A stretch of 64,000 bases of DNA from contig NZ_JAUCCU010000001.1 of the NCBI RefSeq assembly GCF_034675845.1, positions 682,001-746,000 of the forward strand, written 5' to 3'. The notes under the pieces were generated by a model. That model saw only the letters and a program-made list of their open reading frames with translations. It had not been told where the DNA came from and did not search any database. Source of the DNA: Castellaniella sp. Its GTDB lineage: Bacteria; Pseudomonadota; Gammaproteobacteria; Burkholderiales; Burkholderiaceae_B. Position numbers and translations under genes: made by a program. Positions 52,120 through 61,201 of this stretch are shown here, piece after piece (within the stretch, counting starts at the first letter, position 1; the number at the start of each line of letters is the position of its first letter).

Positions 52120-53897
52120 GCGGTTCCTCCCAGATAGGCGTCCTGCACCCGCTTGTCGGCGCGCACGGCGGACGGCACACCTTCCACCAACTTGGAGCCG
52201 AAGTTCATCACGACCAGCCGGTCCACCAGATTCATCACAAAATCCATGTCATGCTCCACGATCAGGATGGTCATGCCTTCCTCGCGCAACTGGCGCAGTA
52301 GCTTGCTCAATGCCAGCTTTTCCTGACGGCGCAGCCCTGCGGCGGGTTCGTCCAGCACCAACAGGACGGGATCGGAGGCCAGAGCGCGGGCGATCTCCAG
52401 AATGCGCTGGGTACCCAAAGGCAAGCTACCCGCCGCTTCATGCGCGCGGTCGCTCAGGCCGATCCTGTCGAGCTGACGCCAGGCCTCGTGCATGATCCGA
52501 CGCTCTTCTTCCCGGTCCAGGCGCAGCCCGGCGCGCAGCACGCTGGGACGCGTCCTGGCATGAACGCCCAATGCCACGTTATCCAGCAGACTCATGTAGG
52601 GGCGCAGCTTGACGTGCTGAAACGTGCGCCCCAGGCCCAGGCGGGCGATTTCCAGCTGCAGCATGCCGGATACATTGCGCCCCAAAAACTGAACCTGGCC
52701 GGACGTCATTGACAGCGTACCGGTCAGCAGATTGAACATGGTCGACTTGCCCGCGCCATTCGGTCCGATCAGCCCCAGAATTTCGCCCGCATTCAGTTCA
52801 AAGCTGACTTCATTCACGGCAACCAGACCGCCGAAACGCTTGACCGCGCCCTGCACCGACAGAATGGGGGTTCCTGCGGTGGGCATGACGCGACGCGGCA
52901 GCAGCCGAGCCGGTGCCACAGGCATCAGGACCGGACGGCTAGGACCATAGCGCCGCTGCCAGCGGCGTACAAAGGCCATGAGACCGCCACGGGCAAAATG
53001 CAGCAATGCGATGAACAAGGCTGAAAAAACAACGGAATCGAGCTGACCGGCTCGTTGCGTCAACCATGGCAACACATCCTGCAAAGCGTTCTTGAGCGCC
53101 AACACCAGGCCAGACCCCAGCAAAGCGCCCACCAGGCTACCCAAGCCACCTGCCACCGCCATCAGCAGGTATTCGATACTGGCGTGCACGCTGAAGGGCG
53201 AAGGGCTGACGAAGCGGTTCATGTGCGCATACAGCCAGCCCGCCAAGCCAGCCAGCAGTGCGGCAGTGACGAACAAGGACAGCCGCAGCCGGTAGGCATC
53301 CGCCCCCACGCTGGCCAACAGGGTTGCCCCACCGCGCAGGCCCCGGATAGCGCGTCCGGGACGAGAGTCCAGCAGATTGCGGCTGAACAGAAAACCCAGG
53401 CCAACCACGGTCCAGACCAGATAATACATGGCCTGCGGTTCCATCAGCGACCAGCCGCCAATCGTCACGGGCGGGATGCCCGACAGGCCGGTATGTCGGC
53501 CCAAGGCATCGATATTGCCAAACAGCATGGAGATCGACAGACCCCAGGCAATCGTCGACAGCGCCAGGAAGTGCCCTCCCAGACGCAGGGTCAACATGCC
53601 GATGGCCAAGGCGGACAGCCCCGTCAGCAGCAGCGCAAAGGGCAGGCCCAGCCAGGGCGAAATATCGTAGTTGATCGTCAACCAGGCGCTGGCATACGCG
53701 GCGATGCCCACAAAAGTTGCCTGACCAAACGAGGTCGCGCCGCCCACCCCGGTCAGCAAGACCAGCCCCAGGGCAACCAAAGCACCAATCCCGATTTCAT
53801 TCAGCAACGAGACGGTGAAGGTGCCAAAAAACAGTGGCGCGAGGAGAAAAACAACGGCCAATACTGCCATCGAAATCTTGGAAGCGAGTGGTTTCAT
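52116..53897 (-). CDS. Fused ABC permease-ATPase (LivM-LivG)
   Basis: 593 residues in two parts. Residues 1 to about 315 are a LivM permease with about nine helices (GVGGATSFGQATFVGIAAYA). A basic linker (FVRRWQRRYGPSRPVLMPVAPARLLPRR) joins it to a LivG ATPase from about 345 (Walker A GPNGAGKST, signature region SLPLGTQRILEIARALAS, Walker B LLVLDEP). The first system in this window keeps LivM and LivG separate. The fusion is a known but minor variant in Burkholderiales. Confidence 0.9.
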   Translation of the reverse strand: MKPLASKISMAVLAVVFLLAPLFFGTFTVSLLNEIGIGALVALGLVLLTGVGGATSFGQATFVGIAAYASAWLTINYDISPWLGLPFALLLTGLSALAIGMLTLRLGGHFLALSTIAWGLSISMLFGNIDALGRHTGLSGIPPVTIGGWSLMEPQAMYYLVWTVVGLGFLFSRNLLDSRPGRAIRGLRGGATLLASVGADAYRLRLSLFVTAALLAGLAGWLYAHMNRFVSPSPFSVHASIEYLLMAVAGGLGSLVGALLGSGLVLALKNALQDVLPWLTQRAGQLDSVVFSALFIALLHFARGGLMAFVRRWQRRYGPSRPVLMPVAPARLLPRRVMPTAGTPILSVQGAVKRFGGLVAVNEVSFELNAGEILGLIGPNGAGKSTMFNLLTGTLSMTSGQVQFLGRNVSGMLQLEIARLGLGRTFQHVKLRPYMSLLDNVALGVHARTRPSVLRAGLRLDREEERRIMHEAWRQLDRIGLSDRAHEAAGSLPLGTQRILEIARALASDPVLLVLDEPAAGLRRQEKLALSKLLRQLREEGMTILIVEHDMDFVMNLVDRLVVMNFGSKLVEGVPSAVRADKRVQDAYLGGTA

Positions 53898-54949
53898 TGA
53901 TCAATCTCCTCGACTTCATCTTCGTGGTGACGTGCCATATAAGAGCGCGCCATCAATACGGGAATCAATAGGCTGAACACAATCACGTCCTTGAGTGCAC
54001 CGCTCCAGAAAGACGCAAAACTTTCAAAAATACCGACTGCCAGGGCCCCCAAGGCCGTGGCCGGGTAGCTCACCAGCCCGCCAATGATGGCGGCCACAAA
54101 GGCCTTCAGGCCAATCAGAAAGCCGGAGTCGTAGTAGATGGTGGTGACCGGCGCGATCAGGATGCCGATGAATCCCGCCAGCAAAGACGCATAGCCGTAG
54201 GCCAGCAACGCGGTGCGGGCGGGACGTATCCCAACCAAGCGGGCACCCACACGATTAATGGCCGTTGCACGCAGCGCCTTGCCCATTGCTGTCCGTTCGA
54301 AGACAAGAAAAAACAGCCCACTGAGTACGACTGCCATGCCCACCATCAGAATTACCTGACCGCTGACTTCGATCCCGTCACCCAAGGAAAGAGAACCCAT
54401 GGCCAGAGGCGCCGTGCGCGTACCTTCGGGGCCGAAAAACAGCAAACCCAGGCCAGACAACAGAAAGCTCAAGGCCAGGGAAACGATCAACAGCACCAGC
54501 ACCGACGCATCGGCGATGGGCTGAAACATCACCCGTGCCAATAGCGGCGCCATCGGCACCACCAGCAGTACCGACGCAATCACTTGGACAGGTGCCGGTG
54601 CGCCGGCCCGCGCAACCATCCAGGCAATCAGGCAGGGAATCACGGGCAGCACCCCCCACAGCAGCAAGGCCTCGGGAATGCGACGCCCCTCGCCCCGACG
54701 GACCAGACTGCCCAATTCCGTCAGCAGTGCCGCCACAGCCAGGAAAATCACTAAACCAATCGTCGGCGGCACCTGGCCCGCCTCGAATGCCGCCAGGCTG
54801 AGAGCGGCAAAGGCAGCAATGTCCCCAAACGGCACAAAGACGACCCGCGTGACTGAAAAAACCAGCACCAACCCCAACCCTGCAAGCAGGTAGATGGCGC
54901 CATTGGCCAGCCCATCGATGCCCAAAATGAGGGCGATATCCCATGTCAT
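53894..54949 (-). CDS. livH: HAAT-type ABC permease (LivH-like), second system
   Basis: 351 residues, longer than usual LivH (about 290), with GLANGAIYLLAGLGLVLVFS and a central insertion (about 60-115, VRRGEGRRIPEALLLWGVLP). C-terminal cytoplasmic tail is charged (RHHEDEVEEIDQ). Overlaps the fused LivMG by 4 bases. 118 nt separate it from the binding-protein gene. Confidence 0.88.
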   Translation of the reverse strand: MTWDIALILGIDGLANGAIYLLAGLGLVLVFSVTRVVFVPFGDIAAFAALSLAAFEAGQVPPTIGLVIFLAVAALLTELGSLVRRGEGRRIPEALLLWGVLPVIPCLIAWMVARAGAPAPVQVIASVLLVVPMAPLLARVMFQPIADASVLVLLIVSLALSFLLSGLGLLFFGPEGTRTAPLAMGSLSLGDGIEVSGQVILMVGMAVVLSGLFFLVFERTAMGKALRATAINRVGARLVGIRPARTALLAYGYASLLAGFIGILIAPVTTIYYDSGFLIGLKAFVAAIIGGLVSYPATALGALAVGIFESFASFWSGALKDVIVFSLLIPVLMARSYMARHHEDEVEEIDQ

Positions 54950-55067
54950 GATGTCAAACCTCTACGTTGATCACTGCGGGCCGCTGCTCAATGGCCTGGC
55001 GGCGTGGATGAGACCAGTTTGTACTGATGACGCAGGAACTCATCACGCCGACCTTGCGACTGCCCTC

Positions 55068-56234
55068 TTAGGGAACCAACTTCCATTGGCCCTTTTCCAA
55101 CTGGACCACGACGCGGGAACGCTCGTCCGTGCCGTAGGTTGTGTCGGGCTGGAAGTTGTATACCGCGTGGGTGCCCACCAGTTCCTTGGTGCTGTTGATC
55201 GCATCGCGCAGCGCCAGACGGAATTCCGGTGTGCCTGGCTCTGCGGTCGCCGAAGCACGCTCAGCCGCATCCAGGAAGATCAGCCAGGCGTCGAAGGAAT
55301 AGGCGGAAAAGGCATCGGCAGCCGGTGCGTTGTTGGCCTTTTGGTAAGCGTCACGATAGGCCATCGACACCTGGCGGATAGGATTGCTCTCGGGCAGTTG
55401 CTCGGCAACGATGACCGGGCCGGTGGGTGCCAGCAGACCTTCGACGGAACTGCGTGCCACATTGACAAAGGCCGGATTGATCAGGGCGTGGGTACCATAC
55501 AGCTTGCCTTTGTAACCACGATCAGCCAGCGCCAGGTACGGCAATGCACCCGGTGTGCCCGAGTTCCCCGTAATCACGGCGTCAGGGCGCTGAGAGACAA
55601 TCTTCAGCACTTGGCCTGCGACTGAAGTGTCGCTGCGCGCATAGCGCTCGTTGCTCACGACCTGAATGCCTGCCGCCGGTGTCGTCTTTTCAAGTGCTTC
55701 ATAGACCTGATCCCCCCAGGCGTCCGAAAAACCGATATAGCCCAGGGTCTTGATGCCGTCCTGCTTCATGTGATCAACCACGGCGCTGATCATCAAGGAG
55801 GCGGGCTGCGGCACTGTCACGACCCACTCAGCCTCCTCCCCCGACAGGGACGCATGGGCAATCGAGATCAGCGGCGTCTTGGACTCGCGCGCCACGGCGG
55901 CAATCGCCAGGGCGCCGGGTGATCCAGCCGTGCCGATAATGGCATCGACCTTATCTTCTTCGATCAGCTTGCGGGCATTCCGCGCCGCTGTGCTGGGATC
56001 GGAAGCATCGTCCAATTGAATGAGCTGGACTTTCTTGCCATTGATTTCAGACTGGTAGGCTTGCCCCGCCATGATCCCTTTCTGGTAGGGGATGCCCAGG
56101 GAAGAAACCGGACCCACCAAAGAGGTGATGAATCCAACCTTGTAATCGGCTGCATGGGCCGATGGGACTGCGGCAATCAGGGCGGTGGCCGAGACCGTTG
56201 CAGCCAGGACGCGCAGGGTACGAAAAGACTTCAT
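55068..56234 (-). CDS. livK: HAAT-type periplasmic substrate-binding protein, second system
   Basis: 388 residues from ATG 56234, where GGAG lies 6 nt upstream; two ATGs are adjacent (56237). Sec signal MKSFRTLRVLAATVSATALI ending SAHA. Type-1 binding fold: YKVGFITSLVGPVSSLGIPY, IIGTAGSPGALAIA. First gene of its own transcript, judging by the inverted repeat and AT-rich region upstream. Likely ligand is the aromatic acid handled by the locus. Confidence 0.9.
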   Translation of the reverse strand: MKSFRTLRVLAATVSATALIAAVPSAHAADYKVGFITSLVGPVSSLGIPYQKGIMAGQAYQSEINGKKVQLIQLDDASDPSTAARNARKLIEEDKVDAIIGTAGSPGALAIAAVARESKTPLISIAHASLSGEEAEWVVTVPQPASLMISAVVDHMKQDGIKTLGYIGFSDAWGDQVYEALEKTTPAAGIQVVSNERYARSDTSVAGQVLKIVSQRPDAVITGNSGTPGALPYLALADRGYKGKLYGTHALINPAFVNVARSSVEGLLAPTGPVIVAEQLPESNPIRQVSMAYRDAYQKANNAPAADAFSAYSFDAWLIFLDAAERASATAEPGTPEFRLALRDAINSTKELVGTHAVYNFQPDTTYGTDERSRVVVQLEKGQWKLVP

Positions 56235-56272
56235 CATGAACTCCATCAGAAAGGGAGGGAATCAAACGGTTA

Positions 56273-56297
56273 ATTTATAAAAAATTCACTTATAAAT
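56273..56297. promoter_or_regulatory. Inverted repeat upstream of the second livK gene
   Basis: ATTTATAA (56273-56280) - N9 - TTATAAAT (56290-56297), perfect 8-bp arms, 39 nt before the start. Similar AT-rich inverted repeats precede abmA and the monooxygenase gene. Candidate operator shared by the locus regulators. Confidence 0.5.
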
Positions 56298-56338
56298 AAT
56301 AAAAACAAGATGCTGGATTGCTGGAAGAGGAGCCTGCT

Positions 56339-57148
56339 TCAGGCATCCGCCACCAGGGCCAGCACTCGCAGGGGACTACCGCTGCCCTTTTCAATCTTCA
56401 GCGGCGGGCAGATCAGCACGGCACCAGAGGCAGGCAACTGATCCAGATTGCACAGACACTGCAAGCCGTAGCGCCCAGTGCCGTGCATCAGATAATGACA
56501 AGGATAGGGCGGACGCAGGTGGTATCCCTGGCCCGCATCGGTGCCGATGGCCTCGGAGCCAAAGCCCAAGACGTCGCGCTGCTCGATCAGGAAACGCACG
56601 GCCTCGGCGCTGGGCCCCGGCGTATGTTGGCCGGTTTCATCGTAATTCTGATATTCCTCGGGATCGGTGCGCTTGGACCAGTCTGTGCGCATCAGCACCC
56701 ACGACCCCGCCGGAATACGGCCATGCGCGGATTCCCAGGCTTCGATGTCCTGAATGGTCAGCAGGTAGTCGGGATCGTCCTTGACCTGCGGCGAGCAGTC
56801 GATGACGCAGGCAGGCGCCACAAAATTACGCACCGGAATGGTATCCACCGAATTGTTCGGCAAATCGCGGCCAGAAATCCAGTGAATGGGCGCATCAAAG
56901 TGCGTGCCGGTATGCTCGCCGCAAGAAAAGTTGTTCCAGTACCAGCCTGGCCCGCGTTCATCGTATTTCGAGACTTCCTCGATACGAAAAGGCCAGCACT
57001 GGCCAAATTCTGGCGGCAGCGCAATCTGCGGAAACTCGGGGGTCAGGGTCTGGGTGAGATCGACCACGCGGATGCCGCCCCCCAGCAGAGCTTGGGCAAA
57101 GCCCATCAAGGCCTGCGCGCCCGTCATCGGATTGGTATGGGATGTCAT
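56339..57148 (-). CDS. Cyclase-family metal hydrolase (isatin hydrolase / KynB-like)
   Basis: 269 residues from ATG 57148 (GTG 57175 possible). The metal motif HTGTHFDAPIHW carries the His-His-Asp set (H79, H83, D85 in the ATG numbering) of the cyclase fold. Members include kynurenine formamidase and isatin hydrolase, which opens isatin to isatinate using Mn2+. There is no tryptophan dioxygenase or kynureninase nearby, so isatin (or an oxindole lactam) is the better substrate here. Follows the DUF35-SDR fusion after 19 nt. Confidence 0.85.
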   Translation of the reverse strand: MTSHTNPMTGAQALMGFAQALLGGGIRVVDLTQTLTPEFPQIALPPEFGQCWPFRIEEVSKYDERGPGWYWNNFSCGEHTGTHFDAPIHWISGRDLPNNSVDTIPVRNFVAPACVIDCSPQVKDDPDYLLTIQDIEAWESAHGRIPAGSWVLMRTDWSKRTDPEEYQNYDETGQHTPGPSAEAVRFLIEQRDVLGFGSEAIGTDAGQGYHLRPPYPCHYLMHGTGRYGLQCLCNLDQLPASGAVLICPPLKIEKGSGSPLRVLALVADA

Positions 57149-57167
57149 GCTTTGCTTCTCCGGGCCA

Positions 57168-58421
57168 TCAGCCACGATTCATCGAAAGTTCACGTTCCAG
57201 AACCTTGGGATTGTCGCGCCAGCGTTGCAGCCATTCCTGGGCCACATCGCCGGGATAGACATCCTCGATGCCTTCTTTCAAGGCCTTGACGATGGCATTG
57301 GCCAAGGATTCCGGACTGAGTTTGGGTGGCGGCATGTTCTGGTTCCATTCATCATCGACGGGCCCTGGATAGACATTGACGACGCGGATGCCCGCCGGCG
57401 TCATTTCCGCCCGCAGGCACTGCGCCAACGAGTGCGCCGCCGCCTTGCTGGCGCTGTAGGTGCCCTGGGGCGGGAAGTTTGCCAGCGCGTAGATCGACAG
57501 CAGATTGACCCACGCTGTAGCGCTGGTCGTGCCGTCGGCCGAGCGCCCCTTGAGCGCGGGGCCGAATTCCTGGGCCAGGCGCAACAGGCCGAAATAATTG
57601 ATGTCCATCTCGGCTCGCGCCACATCCGTGCCGCGTCGCGAGGCAATGCCATGCGTCCGGTGCACCTCGGCATTATTGATGACGATATCCACCTTGCCAC
57701 CAATCGAGCCGGCCTGCGCGACGATGCTGCGGCCATCACTGAGATCAAGTGGCACCAGCGACACCTGCGGCAACGCTGTAATGTCATCCAGCCCACCCAT
57801 ATTCTTCCAGGGCTCGGCATGGCCCACCCAGACCAGATCAGCACCGGCTGCCACCAGTGCCCGCACAATGGCCTGGCCTACCGGGGTCTTGCCATCGGTG
57901 ACCAGCACCTTGCGAAACTTCGGGTCGCAACCCATCTCACGCAACATCGGATCATCTGCCATATTTGCACTTCCTTCCATCGGGAATCCAATCAAGACGG
58001 CCTGCCCGGCACGATCAAGCCGTGCCCCCACGCGTATTCGCTGCGGCGCAGCACCAACGTCGCCGTGTACATGCACCATGACGGTCGGCCCCGCATCCAA
58101 ACGCACGAATCCCAAGCGCCAAGGCAGACGCTCGCGAAAGAACAGATCATTGCTGTGGTGCAGCGTTGTTTCACTGAGGAGTTCGCCCGCGCCGTCCTGT
58201 TCGCGCCAGACCAACTGGTTGGACAGGCAGTGGTGACAGGCGGAACGCGGCGGATACTGCAGGGTCCCGCAGGCATCACAGGCTTGTAACTCGAAGCGGC
58301 CTTCAGCCGCCGCAGCCGTCATGCCCAGGGCCACGCGTCCACGCGCCCAGGGGGGCAAATTCATTTGTTGGGTGCGCAGGACCGGATTCTTGCGCCGGGG
58401 CCGCATCAGAGGCATGGTCAT
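57168..58421 (-). CDS. DUF35 zinc-ribbon/OB-fold protein fused to an SDR domain
   Basis: 417 residues from ATG 58421, overlapping the thiolase-like stop as ATGA. Residues about 45-60 are a zinc ribbon CDACGTLQYPPRSACHHC, followed by the OB fold of DUF35 (LLSETTLHHSNDLFF...LGFVRLD). From about 170 an SDR domain follows with a degenerate nucleotide loop (VTDGKTPVGQA for TGxxxGxG) and NNAE, but intact Ser and YSASK. DUF35 proteins pair with thiolase-fold enzymes (ChsH2-Ltp2 aldolase, BbsA-BbsB thiolase); its partner is the next gene upstream. The DUF35-SDR fusion is unusual. Confidence 0.85.
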   Translation of the reverse strand: MTMPLMRPRRKNPVLRTQQMNLPPWARGRVALGMTAAAAEGRFELQACDACGTLQYPPRSACHHCLSNQLVWREQDGAGELLSETTLHHSNDLFFRERLPWRLGFVRLDAGPTVMVHVHGDVGAAPQRIRVGARLDRAGQAVLIGFPMEGSANMADDPMLREMGCDPKFRKVLVTDGKTPVGQAIVRALVAAGADLVWVGHAEPWKNMGGLDDITALPQVSLVPLDLSDGRSIVAQAGSIGGKVDIVINNAEVHRTHGIASRRGTDVARAEMDINYFGLLRLAQEFGPALKGRSADGTTSATAWVNLLSIYALANFPPQGTYSASKAAAHSLAQCLRAEMTPAGIRVVNVYPGPVDDEWNQNMPPPKLSPESLANAIVKALKEGIEDVYPGDVAQEWLQRWRDNPKVLERELSMNRG

Positions 58422-59587
58422 TGGCTGCTCCCGAGGATCACCGCGCCCGTACACAGGCAACGGTCGTAAGTCACCATCCCGAACCCCGCCACCAGACCCA
58501 GCTTGGCATGGGCCACGGCACGGTCACCAGCCTGGCCTGTCAGCTGGCGTATTGTTTCAGTCAGTCCCATGAACCCCCCTGCAGCCCCTGGCTGCCCGGC
58601 CGATAGCTGGCCACCGCCCGTGTTGTTGGGAAAACTGCCATCTACGGTCAAGGTATTGGCACGCACGAACTCGGGGCCTTCACCTTTTTCACAGAATCCC
58701 AGATCCTCGAACTGCATCATTACGATGACGGGATAGTCATCATAGGATTGCAGCAGATCAATATCAGCGGGTCCGACGCCGGCCTGCGCATAAAGATCAT
58801 CGCGATCCTTGCGCCAGCCGCCGCACACCATCACCGGATCATCGAAAAAAGCATTATGGCGCTCGATAGCACCGCGCACCAGAACATGGTCGAGCCCCAG
58901 GTCACGGGCACGCTCTTGTTTCATCACCAGAAAGGCCTCGGCACCGGCGCACGGCATGACGCAATCGAACAAATGCAAAGGGTCGGCGATAGGCCGCGCC
59001 GCCATGTACTGGTCCAGCGTCAAAGGCTTTTTGAACAGAGCATTGGGGTTGAGCAGCGCATTCTGGCGCTGCGCCACGGCAATGCGGCCGAAGTCCTCGC
59101 GCTGGGCGCCGTACTTGCGCATATAGTGCGCCGTAATCATGGCGAAGACCGAATTAGGCCCTCCCGATCCATACGGATAGGTGGCATCTCGGGCAAAATC
59201 ACTGAAGCCCCCGAGCGTCTGGCGAAACGAATCCACATGATTGGTATCGGCCGCCACGCAGGCCACGATATCGGCATCGCCCACCTGAACCGCCCGGGCG
59301 GCACGCCGCAGACACATGACGCCGGACGCGCCCCCCGTCGGGATGTGGTCCAACCAACGCGGCGACAGGCCCAGGTGCTGGGTAACCCCCACTGCAGTAT
59401 CGGGCACCAGAGAAAAACTGGACAGGCACAGCCCATCAATCTGCTCCTTGGCCACGCCGCTGCGCTCGATCAGCCCGCGCACGGCCTGGCCAATAAACCA
59501 GTGCGCACCTTCGTTCGAGAAGCGCTGGTAAGGCACAGTGACCGGCACGGCCACGGCCACATCGTCATACCCCAGGCGTGCCATCAA
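58418..59587 (-). CDS. Thiolase-fold protein lacking the nucleophilic Cys (SCP2/Ltp2 aldolase-like)
   Basis: 389 residues with the thiolase fold (IDGLCLSSFS, PSSFNALLL-type region replaced by RIAVAQRQNALLNP). The position of the active-site Cys (C-A-S-G in thiolases) reads GGASG, and the C-terminal GHP box reads GQLSAGQPGAAGG. This is the pattern of lipid-transfer/Ltp2-type proteins, some of which are retro-aldolases working with a DUF35 partner. The coupled DUF35-SDR gene supports this. A retro-aldol on 3-hydroxy-2-oxindole-3-acetyl-CoA would give isatin and acetyl-CoA; this is inference. Confidence 0.85.
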   Translation of the reverse strand: MMARLGYDDVAVAVPVTVPYQRFSNEGAHWFIGQAVRGLIERSGVAKEQIDGLCLSSFSLVPDTAVGVTQHLGLSPRWLDHIPTGGASGVMCLRRAARAVQVGDADIVACVAADTNHVDSFRQTLGGFSDFARDATYPYGSGGPNSVFAMITAHYMRKYGAQREDFGRIAVAQRQNALLNPNALFKKPLTLDQYMAARPIADPLHLFDCVMPCAGAEAFLVMKQERARDLGLDHVLVRGAIERHNAFFDDPVMVCGGWRKDRDDLYAQAGVGPADIDLLQSYDDYPVIVMMQFEDLGFCEKGEGPEFVRANTLTVDGSFPNNTGGGQLSAGQPGAAGGFMGLTETIRQLTGQAGDRAVAHAKLGLVAGFGMVTYDRCLCTGAVILGSSQ

Positions 59588-59621
59588 GATTTCCTTTTAT
59601 GCATGAATAGATCCTTTGGGC

Positions 59622-61178
59622 TCAGGCAAACAGCCCATCGACCGGAAACCCCCGGCGCACCAGGGTGTCGCGCAGGAAGCGACCATGTTCGTCGGCCAGG
59701 GCCGCATTGCGGATTTCGCGCAGGATGGCGGGTGCCAGCGCGTTCGCATGGCGATCCAACACCGTCATGATGATTTCGTAATTACGCAGACCCCGTGTGT
59801 GCGTATCGCTGTAACCACGCACCAGCGTTTGGCATTTGGCGGCTTCCAGCGCCAGACGGGGATCGATGGCGGCTGCCGTGCGCAAGCGCTGCAGCCAGAC
59901 ATCGATACGCGCAGTCTCGACGGCGTAGCGCAAGGTGACGCGCCGCCAGCGCCCCCACCATGCCAGCACATACAGCAAGAAAAATCCACCCAACGAACTG
60001 GTGGCAACCACCCGGCCTTCGCGAGTGAAGCGGGCCACCAGGCGATGAATGGCATGCGGCTTGGACAGCCAGCGCCCCAGGCCGGCCGGCAGGGTTTCAC
60101 AGATTTCCTCGATGCGCGGGTGCATGTATTCAGAAATCGACAGCACCTGCTCGTCGGTCGAGTGCACTTCATCGCGCACACGGTTAAAACGGCTGCCACG
60201 GATTTTGAGGTCGGCTACCCGAATAGTGTCTTCGTAGCTCATCCACAAGGCGAGATGGCGGGCTATTTCACGCATCATCTCGGCATCTTCACCGCCGGGC
60301 GCAGCTCTTTGCGCATCCAGCCGATCCAGATACAGACGTCCGTAGGCAGGGTCTTGGTAATCCACACAACGACGGATGCCCTCGATCACGATGGGCTGGA
60401 TGTCTGCTGGGTAGCTGCGGGCATGTTCGACCAGCCTAGCCACCTGTGGATGGCGCGGCGCCACAGTGGCTGGGTCCGGCAAGGCCGGTTTTGCATCGAC
60501 GGCTGGGCCACCATCCCGCGCCCGCACCGTGGGACGTGAAGCCTCGCTTTGTGTGATCCGCGCCTGCTCAAAGGCATCGGCAAAAGCCGCCAGACTGGCC
60601 TTGACGCCCAGGCCGCCGCGTTCGATGGTTGCTTCGAATTGGGCCCGATTGAAGGGCAGCACCCCGGCACCGCTGAGCGCGCCAAACAACACGGCGCTGA
60701 CCACGCTGCCGTTGCGCTCTGCCGTGCTGGCCATGTCGAAGGCCACCAGCCGGCGGGCGGCACGGCGAATCTGCCGGTGCAGCGCATCGCTATCAACCCG
60801 GCCATCGCCCGGATGCGATTTCTCGGCAATCGAATAGACCCGGTGCGTAGACCCGATCAGCGTCGTGCGGTCCTGCGTGACGAAACCGCGCTGAACCGCA
60901 CGGCCCGCTTCCATGAGTTCGGATGCCAGGACGATATCCACATCGCCCGGCATAGGCGACTGCGCCAACACTGGCACACGGGCATCGGGCCGATCCGCCC
61001 CAGGGAATAGCTCGACATAATAGATCGTGGCGCCGGTGCGTTGCGCCACGCCGGGCACGGACGCAGTCTGGGCAAACCAGCCATTGGCTTCGCCCATATC
61101 GACGATCCAGTCGGCCAGCACGCCGCCGCCTTCGCCACCCATGGCCAGAATCGCAATCTTGATCGGTTCAGAATACAT
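59622..61178 (-). CDS. iorB: Indolepyruvate ferredoxin oxidoreductase, beta-type subunit with C-terminal extension
   Basis: 518 residues. Residues 1 to about 200 match IorB/gamma domains of 2-oxoacid:ferredoxin oxidoreductases (IAILAMGGEGGGVLADWIVD, DIVLASELMEAGRAV). The remaining 300 residues are a family-specific extension (DUF6537-like) with Arg-rich helices and RGYSDTHTRGLRNYE. Transfers the acyl group of a 2-oxoacid to CoA together with the alpha subunit 23 nt upstream. Given the locus, 2-aminophenylglyoxylate (isatinate) is a plausible substrate alongside indolepyruvate. Confidence 0.87.
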   Translation of the reverse strand: MYSEPIKIAILAMGGEGGGVLADWIVDMGEANGWFAQTASVPGVAQRTGATIYYVELFPGADRPDARVPVLAQSPMPGDVDIVLASELMEAGRAVQRGFVTQDRTTLIGSTHRVYSIAEKSHPGDGRVDSDALHRQIRRAARRLVAFDMASTAERNGSVVSAVLFGALSGAGVLPFNRAQFEATIERGGLGVKASLAAFADAFEQARITQSEASRPTVRARDGGPAVDAKPALPDPATVAPRHPQVARLVEHARSYPADIQPIVIEGIRRCVDYQDPAYGRLYLDRLDAQRAAPGGEDAEMMREIARHLALWMSYEDTIRVADLKIRGSRFNRVRDEVHSTDEQVLSISEYMHPRIEEICETLPAGLGRWLSKPHAIHRLVARFTREGRVVATSSLGGFFLLYVLAWWGRWRRVTLRYAVETARIDVWLQRLRTAAAIDPRLALEAAKCQTLVRGYSDTHTRGLRNYEIIMTVLDRHANALAPAILREIRNAALADEHGRFLRDTLVRRGFPVDGLFA

Positions 61179-61201
61179 ATCGGCTTATCTCAATGGACCC
61201 A

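Noticed and set aside
56339..57148. Kynurenine pathway assignment for the cyclase-family gene
   Set aside because: No tryptophan 2,3-dioxygenase or kynureninase nearby; kept only as an alternative.
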